A stretch of 64,000 nucleotides of DNA. It comes from Gigaspora rosea. Lineage: Eukaryota > Glomeromycota > Glomeromycetes > Diversisporales > Gigasporaceae. The DNA lies in contig QKWP01000640.1 in the NCBI GenBank assembly GCA_003550325.1, positions 94,523 through 158,522 of the forward strand, given 5' to 3'. This document shows, in pieces, positions 35,108-46,526 of the stretch. The translations under genes and the position numbers were made by a program. Under the pieces are notes generated by a model. The model was not told where the DNA came from, did no database searches, and worked only from the letters and a program-made list of their open reading frames with translations. The number at the start of each line of letters is the position of its first letter. Position 1 is the stretch's first letter.

Positions 35108-35563
35108 ATGATTGCTCTAATCTTTTGCTTTATCGTCCTTTTTCTTTTCACAAAAATTTTTGAAAAGGCGCTTGGTAAATAAGTTTTTCACTTTAACCTT
35201 TCTTTTTTTTTTTAATTCGTCTAAACTTTTAATATAATATTAGACGAAAATTTACGTAAACATTTAGAAGAAAACCAAAATCACAGAACAGAAGTCGGTA
35301 ATCTAATATTTTTAAATAATGTATTATTGAGTTTTCGTTTTGAATGTATAATAATTAATGTATGATTAACTTTATTAGAAGACGTGTTCGAGATAGAAAG
35401 TATTCACGAAGAAATTTTAGATACACTCATTTCCTTTGTTCGAGAGAATAACAAGAAACTAGAATGGTTATCACGTGATATATGTGAAGAAGCTGGAGAA
35501 GTGGCTACCTTAGTTGAAGAGTTGGCAGAACTCTTAAAGGAGCAACAAGAGAAAAATTGCTAG
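35108..35563 (+). pseudogene. Locus B copy of the 3-exon coiled-coil gene, frameshifted
   Basis: Exon 1 is 35108-35174 (MIALIFCFIVLFLFTK..), exon 2 35244-35297 and exon 3 from 35379, with GTAAAT/ATTAG and GTAATC/TTATTAG splice signals in the same phase-1 positions as at loci C and D. One extra A in the GAGAAAAATTGC run (about 35553) shifts the frame to TAG at 35561-35563. The predicted product falls from 141 to 101 residues and loses the basic, Asn/Lys-rich tail. Out-of-frame homology continues to about 35690. A truncated protein with membrane segment and most of the coiled coil could still be made. Confidence 0.65.
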
Positions 35564-35699
35564 ATGTTTAGTTCACCAACAACATGAGAAAAAGAATAAA
35601 AAGAATACATTAAAGAATGAATTTACGACAATAGAAAGGAAAGACTCACAGTTTAATCTCCAAAAGCCGGTTCCAACTTATTAATTGCAATTCAATAAA

Positions 35700-36490
35700 G
35701 GTGTTTCGAGTAGAAATTATTCCCTGAAGAAATGTTAGATACACTTACTTTCTTTATTCAAGAGAACTTAAGAATTTTTCCGAAATTTTTATGAAAACTC
35801 TATGAATCTGCAAGATTGATAAAATCTAGACAAGCCGAATAATCTCCATGGTTAAAGATTATAATTCCATGAATATGCAACATTTATGGAAAAACGTGGA
35901 ATATAAAACACGGATCATCTTTTTTTATATATGCAGAAGGCTGGAGTTAAAAATAATTTGAAGTTCGGTCAAGACCAAGACAAAAAGGAAAACAAAATCA
36001 ACCCAAGTCGAGCAGAAGCAAACAATTTTGAAGAAATTAAAAACTAGTCAAAGAAGGTAAAATAAATAGCCAAAATGAAGATGGAAAGTTGCTGCCTTTG
36101 GCCGTTTGAATTTAATCCTTCGGTTGACATCCGCCAGTTGAAGTCTCCCCCGAAAAAATGAACAACCAATCAAAACGCTGGATAACACTCGCCGATCATT
36201 TGATTTACATCGACCAATGAAATTGGCCCATGTTGTCGTTTCATTTTACCCCCCCCCTTCCTGAGAGCCCTTGAAAGCGACGTTAACTGAAGAATCAACT
36301 GCAAACAGCCTTAGTTGAAGCGTTGGCAGAACTCGAAAAGGAGCAACAAGAGAAAATTGCTTGATGTTCATTTCACCAACAACTTGAGGAAATAATACAT
36401 TAATTAATGAATTTACGACGATAAAAAGAAAAGCCTCGCGATTTAATCTTCAAAAGCAGGTTCAAACTTCTTGATTGCAATACAATAGTC
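35700..36490 (+). pseudogene. Broken second exon-3 copy (locus B)
   Basis: Head homology at about 35708-35770 and tail homology at about 36310-36475 to exon 3 are separated by about 540 bp, as at the other loci. The separating segment includes a frame with a basic stretch and the phrase EFNPSVDI that is partly shared among loci but interrupted by stops. Confidence 0.55.
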
Positions 36491-37479
36491 GATACAGCTG
36501 GCGGGATAAGTGGACCTTTGATTAAACATCGCTTTTTATGTATCCATTATTTATTGATATGAAATTACTATCTGGATATATCGCGGACTTAATGAATTAT
36601 GGTTGAAATTTGAGAACCAAATTTGGTTAAGTGAGAACAGTGCCAGGACATAGATCGAGACATTACAGGTAAGAACGTTCCAAATATGGGGTCAGCCAAA
36701 GCGTATTAAATTTTAAAAATTTGTCTAATTTAACGTTTTTGTCAATTAAATATTAAGGTCTGGTTCATTTTGAAATTAAGAATTAGAAGAACCTGTAGGT
36801 AAAATTGCATTTCTGACATTTTTTAGTAATGGCCAAAGTAGATTTAGACTACATTTCTTGTATTTTGTCTTTTCTTTTTTGCCGGTTTTGTTTGTCGTGT
36901 TGTAATTTGATTGGTCGATCATTAAAACGTTGGGGGTACAGACTATGTAGATAAGCTATATAGAAAATCGAACAGTAAAATTTTCGTGTAACAATCGCGA
37001 AGATCCATAGTAAATTGCTATAATGAACAAAAATTATTATATTGATTAATTGATGCCAATAAAATTACCTTGTACTAAAAAAAAAAGGTACATTAATAAT
37101 TGTCGCTATTTTGATATGAAAATTTAGAAGTTTTGGGTGCTTTTTAGAATTGGGTTAGAATTTAAGGTTAGAATTGATATTCAAGAGTATATGTGGATTT
37201 AGTAGGGCTTATATTTTTCAAATCGCGACCACAAATTTCAGCGTCAACATCGACCGCGATAATATATCAAATAAAAAATTTGCTTTCGGTACTTTATTGT
37301 ATGTATTAAATTATATTAAAACGCCAAAGCATACGCAAATATATTTTTTCAATATAGTTTTATGCTATAATCTCACTAAGAATACAAGTAGACGTTCTAT
37401 ACAATTGGAGTTGTTTATCTCAGAAATTTCTTTAAATTTTTGATTTTTTGCCATCCCGGCCCACAAAATTTTGTTGTTA

Positions 37480-37511
37480 GGCCCGGCCCGCAAATATTTG
37501 CGGGCCGGGCC
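37480..37511. repeat. Perfect 32-bp GC-rich palindrome
   Basis: A perfect inverted repeat with 16-bp arms and no loop (GGCCCGGCCCGCAAAT and its complement) sits in otherwise AT-rich DNA. A diverged half-copy (CCCGGCCCACAAAATTTTGT) lies just upstream. It may be two abutting transposon termini. An identical copy is at 48323-48354. Confidence 0.85.
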
Positions 37512-38005
37512 ACGAGACTCAATGCAGCCTCTACGAGTAGGGATGTTATTGGCTTCATCCGGCTTATATGTTAATTACCAAATGAACTGATAACATCACG
37601 AGGTGGCGGGTTTATTGATTAATATTTTGTGTTAATTTGCGCAGGAAATTCCGCATTTATGTTAAAATTTATGTTCAAACACTAATTCATAGCCATTATT
37701 AAATAAAAATTTCTTGATTATTGCTTAGCTGAACATGCTTGTATGGGTTATGATTATTATGATCTTAGAATTTTAGAAACTTCGATGCTAGGGTTAGATG
37801 TTGGCTTTAGGTGTCTCAATTTTTGACTGAAGTTTCAACAAGAGTTTATGACTTTCGTAACTTTGATAAACCATTTTAATTTTCGACTGTTTAGTTCTAG
37901 TTTGATATCAGATAAAGACAAATATGCTTACATTTATATATTGCGATTGTTTATCTATGTTACCTGAGCCACAAACGGACATCTACATTATCACGTACGT
38001 AAGTG

Positions 38006-40133
38006 TAGGGATGTTAAACCGTTTAAAATAGACTGTTTGGGTTCCGAACCGGCATAAATCTAGTTTTAATTGTTGGTTACACGAATTTAGATTGATAATC
38101 TTTTTTTCAATACCCCGGTACATAATTTTCAATACCCCGATATGTAAAAGCGAAAATATGATATAACCGTACTATACTTTGAGATGCATTTTATTTTATT
38201 TAAAGTATACAAATTCTTAAGTATTTATACGATACAATAACTTACGTATTTAATATCTTGGAATAAATTAAATGTTTCATTACAATTATTATCGCTATAT
38301 GACAAAAAATTTAATATAGTAAGATAAATTAAATAATTACAATTATTTTACGTATTTAATATCTTGACAATTTTTATCGCTATATGACAAAAATTTAATA
38401 TAGCAAGATAAATTAAAGAATTACAATAATTTACATATTTAATATCTTGGAATAAATTAAATGTTTCATTACAATTATTATCGCTATATGACAAAAAATT
38501 TAATATAGTAAGATAAATTAAATAATTACAATTATTTTACGTATTTAATATCTTGACAATTTTTATCGCTATATGACAAAAATTTAATATAGCAAGATAA
38601 ATTAAAGAATTACAATAATTTACATATTTAATATCTTGGAATAAATTAAATGTTTCATTACAATTATTATCGCTATATGACAAAAAATTTAATATAGTAA
38701 GATAAATTAAATAATTACAATTATTTTACGTATTTAATATCTTGACAATTTTTATCGCTATATGACAAAAATTTAATATAGCAAGATAAATTAAAGAATT
38801 ACAATAATTTACATATTTAATATCTTGGAATAAATTAAATGTTTCATTACAATTATTATCGCTATATGACAAAAAATTTAATATAGTAAGATAAATTAAA
38901 TAATTACAATTATTTTACGTATTTAATATCTTGACAATTTTTATCGCTATATGACAAAAATTTAATATAGCAAGATAAATTAAAGAATTACAATAATTTA
39001 CATATTTAATATCTTGGAATAAATTAAATGTTTCATTACAATTATTATCGCTATATGACAAAAAATTTAATATAGTAAGATAAATTAAATAATTACAATT
39101 ATTTTACGTATTTAATATCTTGACAATTTTTATCGCTATATGACAAAAATTTAATATAGCAAGATAAATTAAAGAATTACAATAATTTACATATTTAATA
39201 TCTTGGAATAAATTAAATGTTTCATTACAATTATTATCGCTATATGACAAAAAATTTAATATAGTAAGATAAATTAAATAATTACAATTATTTTACGTAT
39301 TTAATATCTTGACAATTTTTATCGCTATATGACAAAAATTTAATATAGCAAGATAAATTAAAGAATTACAATAATTTACATATTTAATATCTTGGAATAA
39401 ATTAAATGTTTCATTACAATTATTATCGCTATATGACAAAAAATTTAATATAGTAAGATAAATTAAATAATTACAATTATTTTACGTATTTAATATCTTG
39501 ACAATTTTTATCGCTATATGACAAAAATTTAATATAGCAAGATAAATTAAAGAATTACAATAATTTACATATTTAATATCTTGGAATAAATTAAATGTTT
39601 CATTACAATTATTATCGCTATATGACAAAAAATTTAATATAGTAAGATAAATTAAATAATTACAATTATTTTACGTATTTAATATCTTGACAATTTTTAT
39701 CGCTATATGACAAAAATTTAATATAGCAAGATAAATTAAAGAATTACAATAATTTACATATTTAATATCTTGGAATAAATTAAATGTTTCATTACAATTA
39801 TTATCGCTATATGACAAAAAATTTAATATAGTAAGATAAATTAAATAATTACAATTATTTTACGTATTTAATATCTTGACAATATTTATCGCTATATGAC
39901 AAAATTTAATATAGCAAGATAAATTAAAGAATTACAAATTTTACATATTTAATATCTTGGAAATAAATTAAATGATTCATTACAATTATATCGCTATATA
40001 TGACAAAAATTTTAATATAGCAAGATAAATTAAACTAATAAACGAACTAGTTCCGCCGGTTCAATCTTGACCATAACGGTCCGAGTTAAAAACTCAGTCA
40101 AACTAGTTCAGGCCAAACGACTTAACATCCCTG
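38006..40133. mobile_element. hAT element containing a 189-bp satellite (copy 1)
   Basis: Ends TAGGGATGTTAA / TTAACATCCCTG are flanked by an exact 8-bp TSD CGTAAGTG (37998-38005, 40134-40141). Subterminal sequences are GC-richer (CCGTTTAAA, GTTCCGAACCGGC; GAACTAGTTCCGCCGGTTC). Most of the 2.1 kb is a tandem array (38260-40020). No transposase frame is present, so this is a non-autonomous hAT whose interior has expanded as satellite. Confidence 0.88.
38260..40020. repeat. 189-bp higher-order satellite, 9 units
   Basis: TTGGAATAAATTAAATG recurs at exact 189-bp steps (38260, 38449, 38638, 38827, 39016, 39205, 39394, 39583, 39772), then a shortened end unit near 39959. Each unit is a dimer of two related halves (about 106 and 83 bp), both containing ATCGCTATATGACAAAAA and TTTAATATAG-AAGATAAATT. 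Units are virtually identical except the last ones, so the array was homogenised or amplified recently. Confidence 0.95.
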
Positions 40134-40269
40134 CGTAAGTGCATTTTAGCGTTGTTGTTAATATTATAACACAATTTATTTTTATGTATTAAAAAGTATA
40201 AGTTGCTAAAATTTGATCTTTTCTGTATTAACTTCTTTTTTTTTTTTTTTCGCATAAAACAACCTCAAA

Positions 40270-40362
40270 ATGCCAAAATTTTATTTGATTTTTATCATAG
40301 CTTTGGCTTTTATCAACTTCGCTCTTACCATGCCTACTGAATATGTTAATAAACGTCAATGA
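40270..40362 (+). CDS. Tiny secreted-peptide ORF (signal peptide + KR), possibly truncated
   Basis: ATG at 40270 follows a T-run and an A-rich leader (CAACCTCAAAATG). The 30 codons encode a lysine, a 17-residue hydrophobic core (FYLIFIIALAFINFALT), a plausible cleavage site before MPTEYVN, and a terminal KRQ then TGA. This resembles the prepro start of fungal small secreted proteins with a Kex2 (KR) site, but the mature part is missing, so it is either a remnant or the first exon of a gene. The copy at 49801 has lost one T in the sixth codon region and is out of frame. No homologue is claimed. Confidence 0.4.
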   Translation: MPKFYLIFIIALAFINFALTMPTEYVNKRQ

Positions 40363-40551
40363 AACTTTTATAATATATATTTTATATAATTAAAATATAT
40401 TAGATTGTGAGTATAAAAAACTTTAATAATAATTAAATCAACCTTTTAATTAATTATATAACATATATTAATTATTAGCTGGCGAGTACAAATTAAATTA
40501 ATTTATAAATTAAAAACTTTAAGGGAACTGTCACTTATTACGTAAATATAG

Positions 40552-40685
40552 TCAGTCATTTGACAATTTCAAGTTCTAAAGTGATTAACGATATAAATTA
40601 AGAAAATCTTGTTCGCCCGGGCGAACAAAGAATTTCTTTAATTGATATCGCTGATTACCTTAGAACTTGTAAAGTAAATGATTGA
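40552..40685. repeat. Hairpin MITE centred on TTGTTCGCCCGGGCGAACAA
   Basis: A near-palindrome of about 65-bp arms with a perfect 20-bp core (40609-40628). The arms contain AAGTTCTAAAGTGATTAACG against TGATTACCTTAGAACTT. Duplicated at about 50082-50215. Confidence 0.8.
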
Positions 40686-40710
40686 ATCTGGGGGAGGCTA
40701 TGTTTACGTA

Positions 40711-40975
40711 CCGTAAATGGCCGGATAAAAGATCCCCCAAGATAGTAGACCCACTATGTACTATTCCCGGGTGCAGATCGCAGGATCTTCTTTAATTAAA
40801 TGTGGCTCTTTTTTATAATCTAAATTGCATATTATAAGTGCAAAGTGTATGTGCGTTTCAAATTTTTACACTACACGATATAAGCTCTCAGCCGCATACT
40901 ATACCCGGGGTCTATTACAGGTTTTAAAATTGGTGAAATGTAACAGACCCGGGTCTTGTATCCGGCCATTTACGG
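40711..40975. mobile_element. MITE with CCGTAAATGGCCGGATA ends, TA target
   Basis: Perfect 17-bp terminal inverted repeats CCGTAAATGGCCGGATA are flanked by TA (40709-40710, 40976-40977). Inner CCCGGG-containing inverted pieces (TAGACCC..TTCCCGGG, CCCGGGTC) add symmetry. The 61-codon plus frame inside is incidental. Duplicated at 50241-50505. Confidence 0.85.
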
Positions 40976-41694
40976 TAATAAATAATTACTCCCTAATAAT
41001 TTACAATTAAAATAACTCTTTTTTTTAATCAACTATATATAAATTAAATTATTAGATGGTGAATATGAAATTAATTTAAATTTAATAGTTTATAATTAAA
41101 TGAAACTTTTCTAATTAACGATATATAACTAAAATATTAGTTGGTGAATATAAAATTAATTTATAAATTAAAAATTTAATAATTTAAAATTAAATAAAAC
41201 TTTCTAATTAATTATATACGTATAAATTAAATTATTAGAATGTAAGTCTAAAATTATTTTACAAATTGGAATTATCTATCAGCTGCTATCACTACGGTAA
41301 TGCAATGCAATTGCCATTTCACAAAAAAATGGTGATATATTAGTTTCCTTACTGTAAGATATTCATTAGTTATTGATATTTTTACAATTACCATACTTAC
41401 TATAATTAATACAATTAAGACAATTACTACAATTACTACAATTAATTAACACAATTAATTTCTATAGGGACAAGATGAAATTGATGCTGTTCAAGAAAGT
41501 TTACAACATACCTGTAGGGTTCTTGGAAGCAAGATATGTGAACTTATGATATGTCCTATCTATGCAAACCTTCCTCCTGACATGCAATCGAGAATTTTTG
41601 AACCAACATGACCTGGAGCTCGAAGTGTATAATTGTAAAATACAACTAACTATATTATATCATATTTTATGAATTGCAAGTTTTTTTAATGTAG

Positions 41695-41799
<105 letters not shown>

Positions 41800-42416
41800 T
41801 GAATGGAATCATTGTTGGTTGTTCCAGTAGGTATTAATAAATTTTCACATGTTTATAAACACTATAAATATTTATAGATCAGTTTTAATCATTTTATAGT
41901 GTTCAAGAGCTTTTGCAGTTCAAAGATCTGGAAGAGCTGGCTGGGTCATTGTTTTCAATTATATACTCAACATGCATTTCACAATGAATTAGAAGAAAAT
42001 ACTGTTCCTGAAGTTCAAAGAACCAATTTAGCCAATGTAGTTTTAATGTTAAAGGTTTTTTTTAATTATAATAATATGTTCTTTTTTTTATAAAAATCCA
42101 ATTAATTGGGTCTATTTTAGAGTATAGGAATTCATAATGTGATGAGGTTCAAATTTATGGATCCTCCTCATGAACAGACACTAATACACTGGCCGTCATA
42201 TGTTTTGCATCACCTGATAAAAATTTTTCAAATTCATATATCACCCCAAAGATGAGTTATTTCGTAATGAATTTTTTTTATTTAAATTATCAATATCAAG
42301 AGTGATCATCACTGAAATTATATCGCAGTTGAATCACATGATCCTGCACTACCTCGTGATTTGTCCGTAAATCCCGATTAGTGGTAGCTCTCCCACCATT
42401 TTACTTACTACCGGTA

Positions 42417-42955
42417 TTTGCGCGGGTAACACAACCCAAAAAAGGAAATCCGATTTTGTAAATAAACCAAGTGCGTGAAATAAAATTTAGGGTTAGGGCC
42501 TTAACGTTAGAGGCTATAGGGTTAGAGTGGCGCTTAATATAAGTAAAATTTCATTCTCGTCATTTTTAATTAGTGCACTAAGATCGATTTTACAGCTGAT
42601 TTGAAAATTAGTGGGACACTTGAAAAATTTTCTTGTTTTTGAAACCTTTCGGTTTCGTCTTATGAATCATCTAACTTTTCGGAAACCATGTCACGGTCTT
42701 CGGAACTTCGGTCCGATAATGTCGATGTGATTTCCGAAGAGTTATATGATTCATAAGACGAAACCGAAAGGTTTCAAAAACGAGAAAATTTTCAAGTGTC
42801 CCACTAATTTTCAAATCAGCTGTAACATTAGTTTTTGCGTATTTTCGTCTATTTTACGCGTGTTCGAATTCTTCGTCGGGCTGATCCGGAATAGTCAAAT
42901 TTTGCACTCTCCGATTGGCTATTTCCTCTCCAGGAGCTTGTATTACCCGCGCAAA
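42417..42955. mobile_element. Nested TTTGCGCGGGTAA-family element
   Basis: Ends TTTGCGCGGGTAAYAC and GTATTACCCGCGCAAA are inverted repeats within the larger 42187-43832 element. Shares its core with 2475-2935 and 51946-52257. Contains TTAGGGTTAGGGCCTTAACG. Non-coding. Confidence 0.7.
42593..42822. mobile_element. 230-bp MITE present in copy 1 only
   Basis: Ends CAGCTGATTTGAAAATTAGT and its complement, with arms continuing through GTGGGACACTTGAAAA, are flanked by TA (42591-42592, 42823-42824). The duplicated spacer reads straight through the empty site (ATTTTAACATT, about 52113), so the insertion postdates the duplication. Confidence 0.9.
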
Positions 42956-44821
42956 AAAAATTTTACCCACGTGATTTTGACCAATCAAATTTTAAGATCA
43001 GGTGTAACGTGATAGTCAAAACAAACGTGTTTTGTAATAAAAAGTTGCGCGTAAAAATAAACCTCGTTAATTAACCTCGTTATAGTTAGGGTTAGGGTGA
43101 GAACAGCGTAGGGTTAGGGTTGAGTTTATTAGTAAAAATTTACAAGGAACATTTTTAATTAGGCCGCAGAAGGTAGTTTCCTCGTTTTTTTGTAAAAAAG
43201 TTGTTTCGCTTCGATTTTTACGTTACAACTGATCCTGAAATTCGTTGGTCAAAATTACGTGGTGCAAAATTTGTGGGAGAGCTCTGGAGCAAATCTTACG
43301 TTTTTGACTTTTTTGAGAGACGGCGATTTTAAAAAAGTCACGTGACCGCCGCGATTAAAATCGACCAATGGAATTGCAGGTAAGATTCTAATAAAAGGCT
43401 TAAAGTTTTTTTTAATCGGAACTCATTTTTTTATTATGCCATTATTATTTGAATTTCTAATAAGAGTTGCAGAGATGAAAATTACCATTCCAATAGTAGT
43501 AAGCACATCAAAATTGGCTTAGTGTATCACGAGATATGAGTAAAAAAATTTTCGCGAATTTTTTTTTTAAAAAATACGAAAATTTTTTTACTCATATCTC
43601 TAAGCCAATTTTGATGTGTTTACTACTATTTAATTTTTATTAGGACGATCACATGCTTTGCATCGGGATTTACCGAGGTTGTGCAGGATCATGTGATTCA
43701 ACTGCTCAGTGATGATCACTCTTGATATTGATAATTTAAATAAAAAATTTATCACGAAATAACTCAACTTTGGGGTGATATATGAATTTGAAAATTTTTT
43801 ATCAGGTGATGCAAAACATATGACGGCCAGTGTATCAGCACTTAACGATTTATACACCCTTGATACTCTAATAACAATGGAGAATTGACCAAATTAGGAA
43901 GGCATATGGCTGAATCCAAATCAATAATATGGTCAGAAAAATATAATTGCACAGAAGAAGTAATGTGAACATTTAATTTCCCTATCCTTATCCTATTAAA
44001 TTAAAATTTTAATTAATGCCTTTAATATTTAATCTTATTTAATCCTGTCGAATATATTTATGTTTCTAGGTGATATCTATTATAAGCATGCTTACTGTTC
44101 AAAGTTCTTTTTTTTATCGACCAAAAGACAAAAAATTTCATGCTGATAAAGCTTGTCAAAATTTTGACCGTTTTAGTGGTGATCATTTTACAATATGAAA
44201 TGTTTAACAGGTAAGTTATCCTAAGTTAATTTATTTTCATTTAATAAATATATAAAAATATATAGTGGGGATACAAACTATTCAATAAATTGGTGTTATG
44301 AAATTTTGTAGTTTATCATTCCATTTCTAGAGCAAGAGACGTTCATGACCTACTTGTGGTCTTTGTGAACGTGCTGAAGTAGATTTAAAGTCTAATCCAA
44401 ATCTTGGTAACTTAATACCAATTCAAAAGGTAGTAATCAATATCATTTTTAATATCATAATTTAATTGTTTGTTAAATATTGTTTTAATAACATAATCAA
44501 TATTTTCTTAGTCAATTGTATCGGGATTCTTTATGAATGCTGCAAAGCTTTCAAAATTACAAATTACTTGAAAACTAATTTTATCGAAATTTACCCAAGT
44601 TTACCGAAAATTACGTAAAATTACGTAAATGCTACGTATTGAGCATTGTTAGAAATCTTATGATTGGATAAATGATAACAAATATAAACAATATAAACAA
44701 TATAAAAAAATATCTAATCCAATTTCAGATCTTAACTTTGATCTCAAGATTGGATGATTTTTTATATTGTTTATATTTATTATTATTTAGTCAAATCATA
44801 GGATTTATGCTTATGTATTGT

Positions 44822-45570
44822 TTCCGGTGTTGACCAACTCGGTAACTTGTTTCGATCATCGCCAACTTTTTTTTCCCAGGATTTATAATACTGTAATAGT
44901 TGTAAACAAAGAAATCAATGAATTGCGGAATTAATATATATATATATATCGATATTCTATCATGGGAAAGCGACTTTTAAACGGTCTGGAACTGACATTT
45001 TAAACATGTAATTTCTATTTATTATATAGGCTTATCCCCTTCTAACATAAAAACGGTAAGTTTCTGGTTTTGGATAAATTATTGATACCGACTCGGTAAA
45101 CAGTCATCACCAACTTTTTTTCCCAGGACTTATGATAATATAAAGCTGTAAAACAAAGAAATTCGATAAAATTACGGAATTAATCTATATGTATCGATGT
45201 TCTTACGCAGCACGTCATGGGAAAACGACTTTTAAACGGTCTCGAACTGATATTAAACATGTAATTTCTATTTATTATAAATAAAGGCTTATCCCTCTCT
45301 AATATATATAACGGTAAATTTCTGGCGTTGGATAACTTATTAATACCGACTCGGTATCTTATTGTTTCGGTCATCTCCAACTTTTTTCCTGATACTGTAA
45401 TAGCTGTAAAACAAAGAAATTCAATAAATTATTTAATATATCAGATATATATACATCGATATTCTTATGCAGTACACATCATAGCGACTTTTAAACGGTC
45501 AAGTCCCTAGTGGATCTGATATTAAATATGTAATTTCTATTTGCTACAGTATAAAGGTTTATCCACTCTA
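44822..45570 (+). repeat. Triplicated cassette, locus C
   Basis: Three units as at loci A and B; the second keeps GTAAGT (45056) to CCCAG (45126), giving a 71-bp intron-like segment. It starts about 270 bp after the duplication junction inside the Prp2-like exon and ends 0.4 kb before the gene. Confidence 0.7.
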
Positions 45571-45964
45571 ATATAAATAAAAAGTTTTGACACCCAACTA
45601 CAATATTTGACATTGAATAGAAGCATGATCCAGCAATACATGAATAAAATTCATGTGAAAATGGGAGACGTAATTTTAAGAGAGAGGGAGGGGGCCTGCC
45701 ACGTATATTGATTGATCATCTATGAACGGCACTCCCTGGTACGTGTACTTCTAAATAAGGCAGTATCATAGTGTCAAATGCCCTTTTCAGAATAATGATA
45801 TAAAGCGCCTTTTTTTATTCTTTTTCTCAAGTTTCTCTTGGTTTTAAACCTCAACAAAAAAAAAAAAAAAAAGTCTCTGTTTTAAACATCTAACAAAACA
45901 AAAAAACCGTTTAAACTTTAACAAAAGCTCAACCAACCACATAAAAAAAAAAAAAAAAAAGAAA

Positions 45965-46522
45965 ATGATTGCTCTTATCTTTTGCTTTATCATTCTTTTT
46001 CTTTTAACAAAACTTTTTGAAAAGGCGCTTGGTAAATAAGTTTTCACTTTAACCTTTCTTTTTTTTAATTTACGTCTAAACTTTTAATATAATATTAGAC
46101 GAAAATTTACGTAAACATTTAGAAGAAAACAAAAATCACGGAACTGAAGATGGTAATCTAATGTTTTTAAATAATGAGTTTTCGACTTATAATAATTAAT
46201 GTGATTAATTTTATTAGAAGATGTGTTCGAGATAGAAAGTATTCACGAAGAAATTTTAGATACACTCATTTCCTTTGTTCGAGAGAATAACAAGAAACTA
46301 GAATTGTTATCACGTGATATATGTGAAGAAGCTGGAGAAGTGGCTACCTTAGTTGAAGAGTTGGCAGAACTCGTAAAGGAGCAACAAGAGACAATTGCTA
46401 AATGTTTATCTCACCAACAGCATGAGAAAAAGAATAAAAAGAATACATTAAAGAATGAATTTACGACAATAGAAAGAAAAGAATCACAGTTTAATCTCCA
46501 AAAGCCGGTTTCAACTTATTGA
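45965..46522 (+). CDS. Three-exon membrane-anchored coiled-coil protein (locus C, intact)
   Basis: I do not recognise this family. Exons 45965-46031, 46099-46152 and 46218-46522 join through two short introns (67 bp, GTAAAT..ATTAG; 65 bp, GTAATC..TTAG), both in phase 1, giving 141 aa. Residues 2-16 (IALIFCFIILFLLTK) form a signal-anchor or signal peptide. About residues 22-41 are a charged linker (ENLRKHLEENKNHGTED). About 45-105 are strongly acidic and heptad-like (EILDTLISFVRENNKKLEL, EVATLVEELAELVKEQQE), predicting a coiled coil. The tail is basic and Asn-rich (HEKKNKKNTLKNEF). The start is chosen because this ATG gives the only frame continuous through both splice sites; TATA-like GATATAAAG lies about 160 bp upstream. 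It would be a small membrane or secreted protein; no function is proposed. Confidence 0.6.
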
Positions 46523-46526
46523 TTCC

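Larger units (their letters stand above)
40380..41250. repeat. ~90-bp AT-rich tandem repeats interrupted by two MITEs
   Basis: Five units share ATTAG-N2-4-GTRAGTATAAAATTAATTT-like junctions (near 40391, 40474, 41050, 41126 and 41231) and end with CTTTYTAATTAATTATATA. The palindrome at 40552-40685 and the MITE at 40711-40975 sit within the array. Each ATTAG..GTGAGT junction resembles an intron acceptor followed at once by a donor. Confidence 0.6.
42187..43832. mobile_element. Long-TIR element inserted in the Prp2-like pseudogene (copy 1)
   Basis: Terminal repeats CACTGGCCGTCATATG / CATATGACGGCCAGTG extend inward for more than 100 bp (through CATCACCTGATAAAAA and ATATATCACCCCAAAG) and are flanked by TA (42185-42186, 43833-43834). 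Helicase homology stops at one TA and resumes at the other. The interior contains further nested elements and TTAGGGTTAGGG runs at about 43085 and 43112. Confidence 0.85.

Noticed and set aside
37174-37443. 89-codon plus-strand frame with an identical twin at 48017-48286
   Set aside because: No ATG start (begins TTG). The identity comes from the recent segmental duplication, and the first part matches a dispersed repeat also present at 3.85 kb.
38260-40020. Regular 189-bp spacing considered as a CRISPR-like array
   Set aside because: The repeats are contiguous with no variable spacers and lie within a hAT element of a eukaryotic genome.
40825-41010. 61-codon frame duplicated at 50355-50540
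   Set aside because: Lies mostly inside a MITE with perfect TIRs and runs out of its end; no coding signal.
41899-42093. 64-codon frame considered as a separate small gene (also at 51434)
   Set aside because: It is one exon of the Prp2/DHX16-like pseudogene ([15 protein letters not shown]) plus frameshifted and intronic sequence.
45180-45380. Minus-strand frame sharing YRVGIN and RPFKSRFPMTCC-like phrases with 56067-56300 and 9814-9996
   Set aside because: It is the antisense of the triplicated cassette; similarity follows from the repeat, the frames have different lengths and ends, and no domain is visible.
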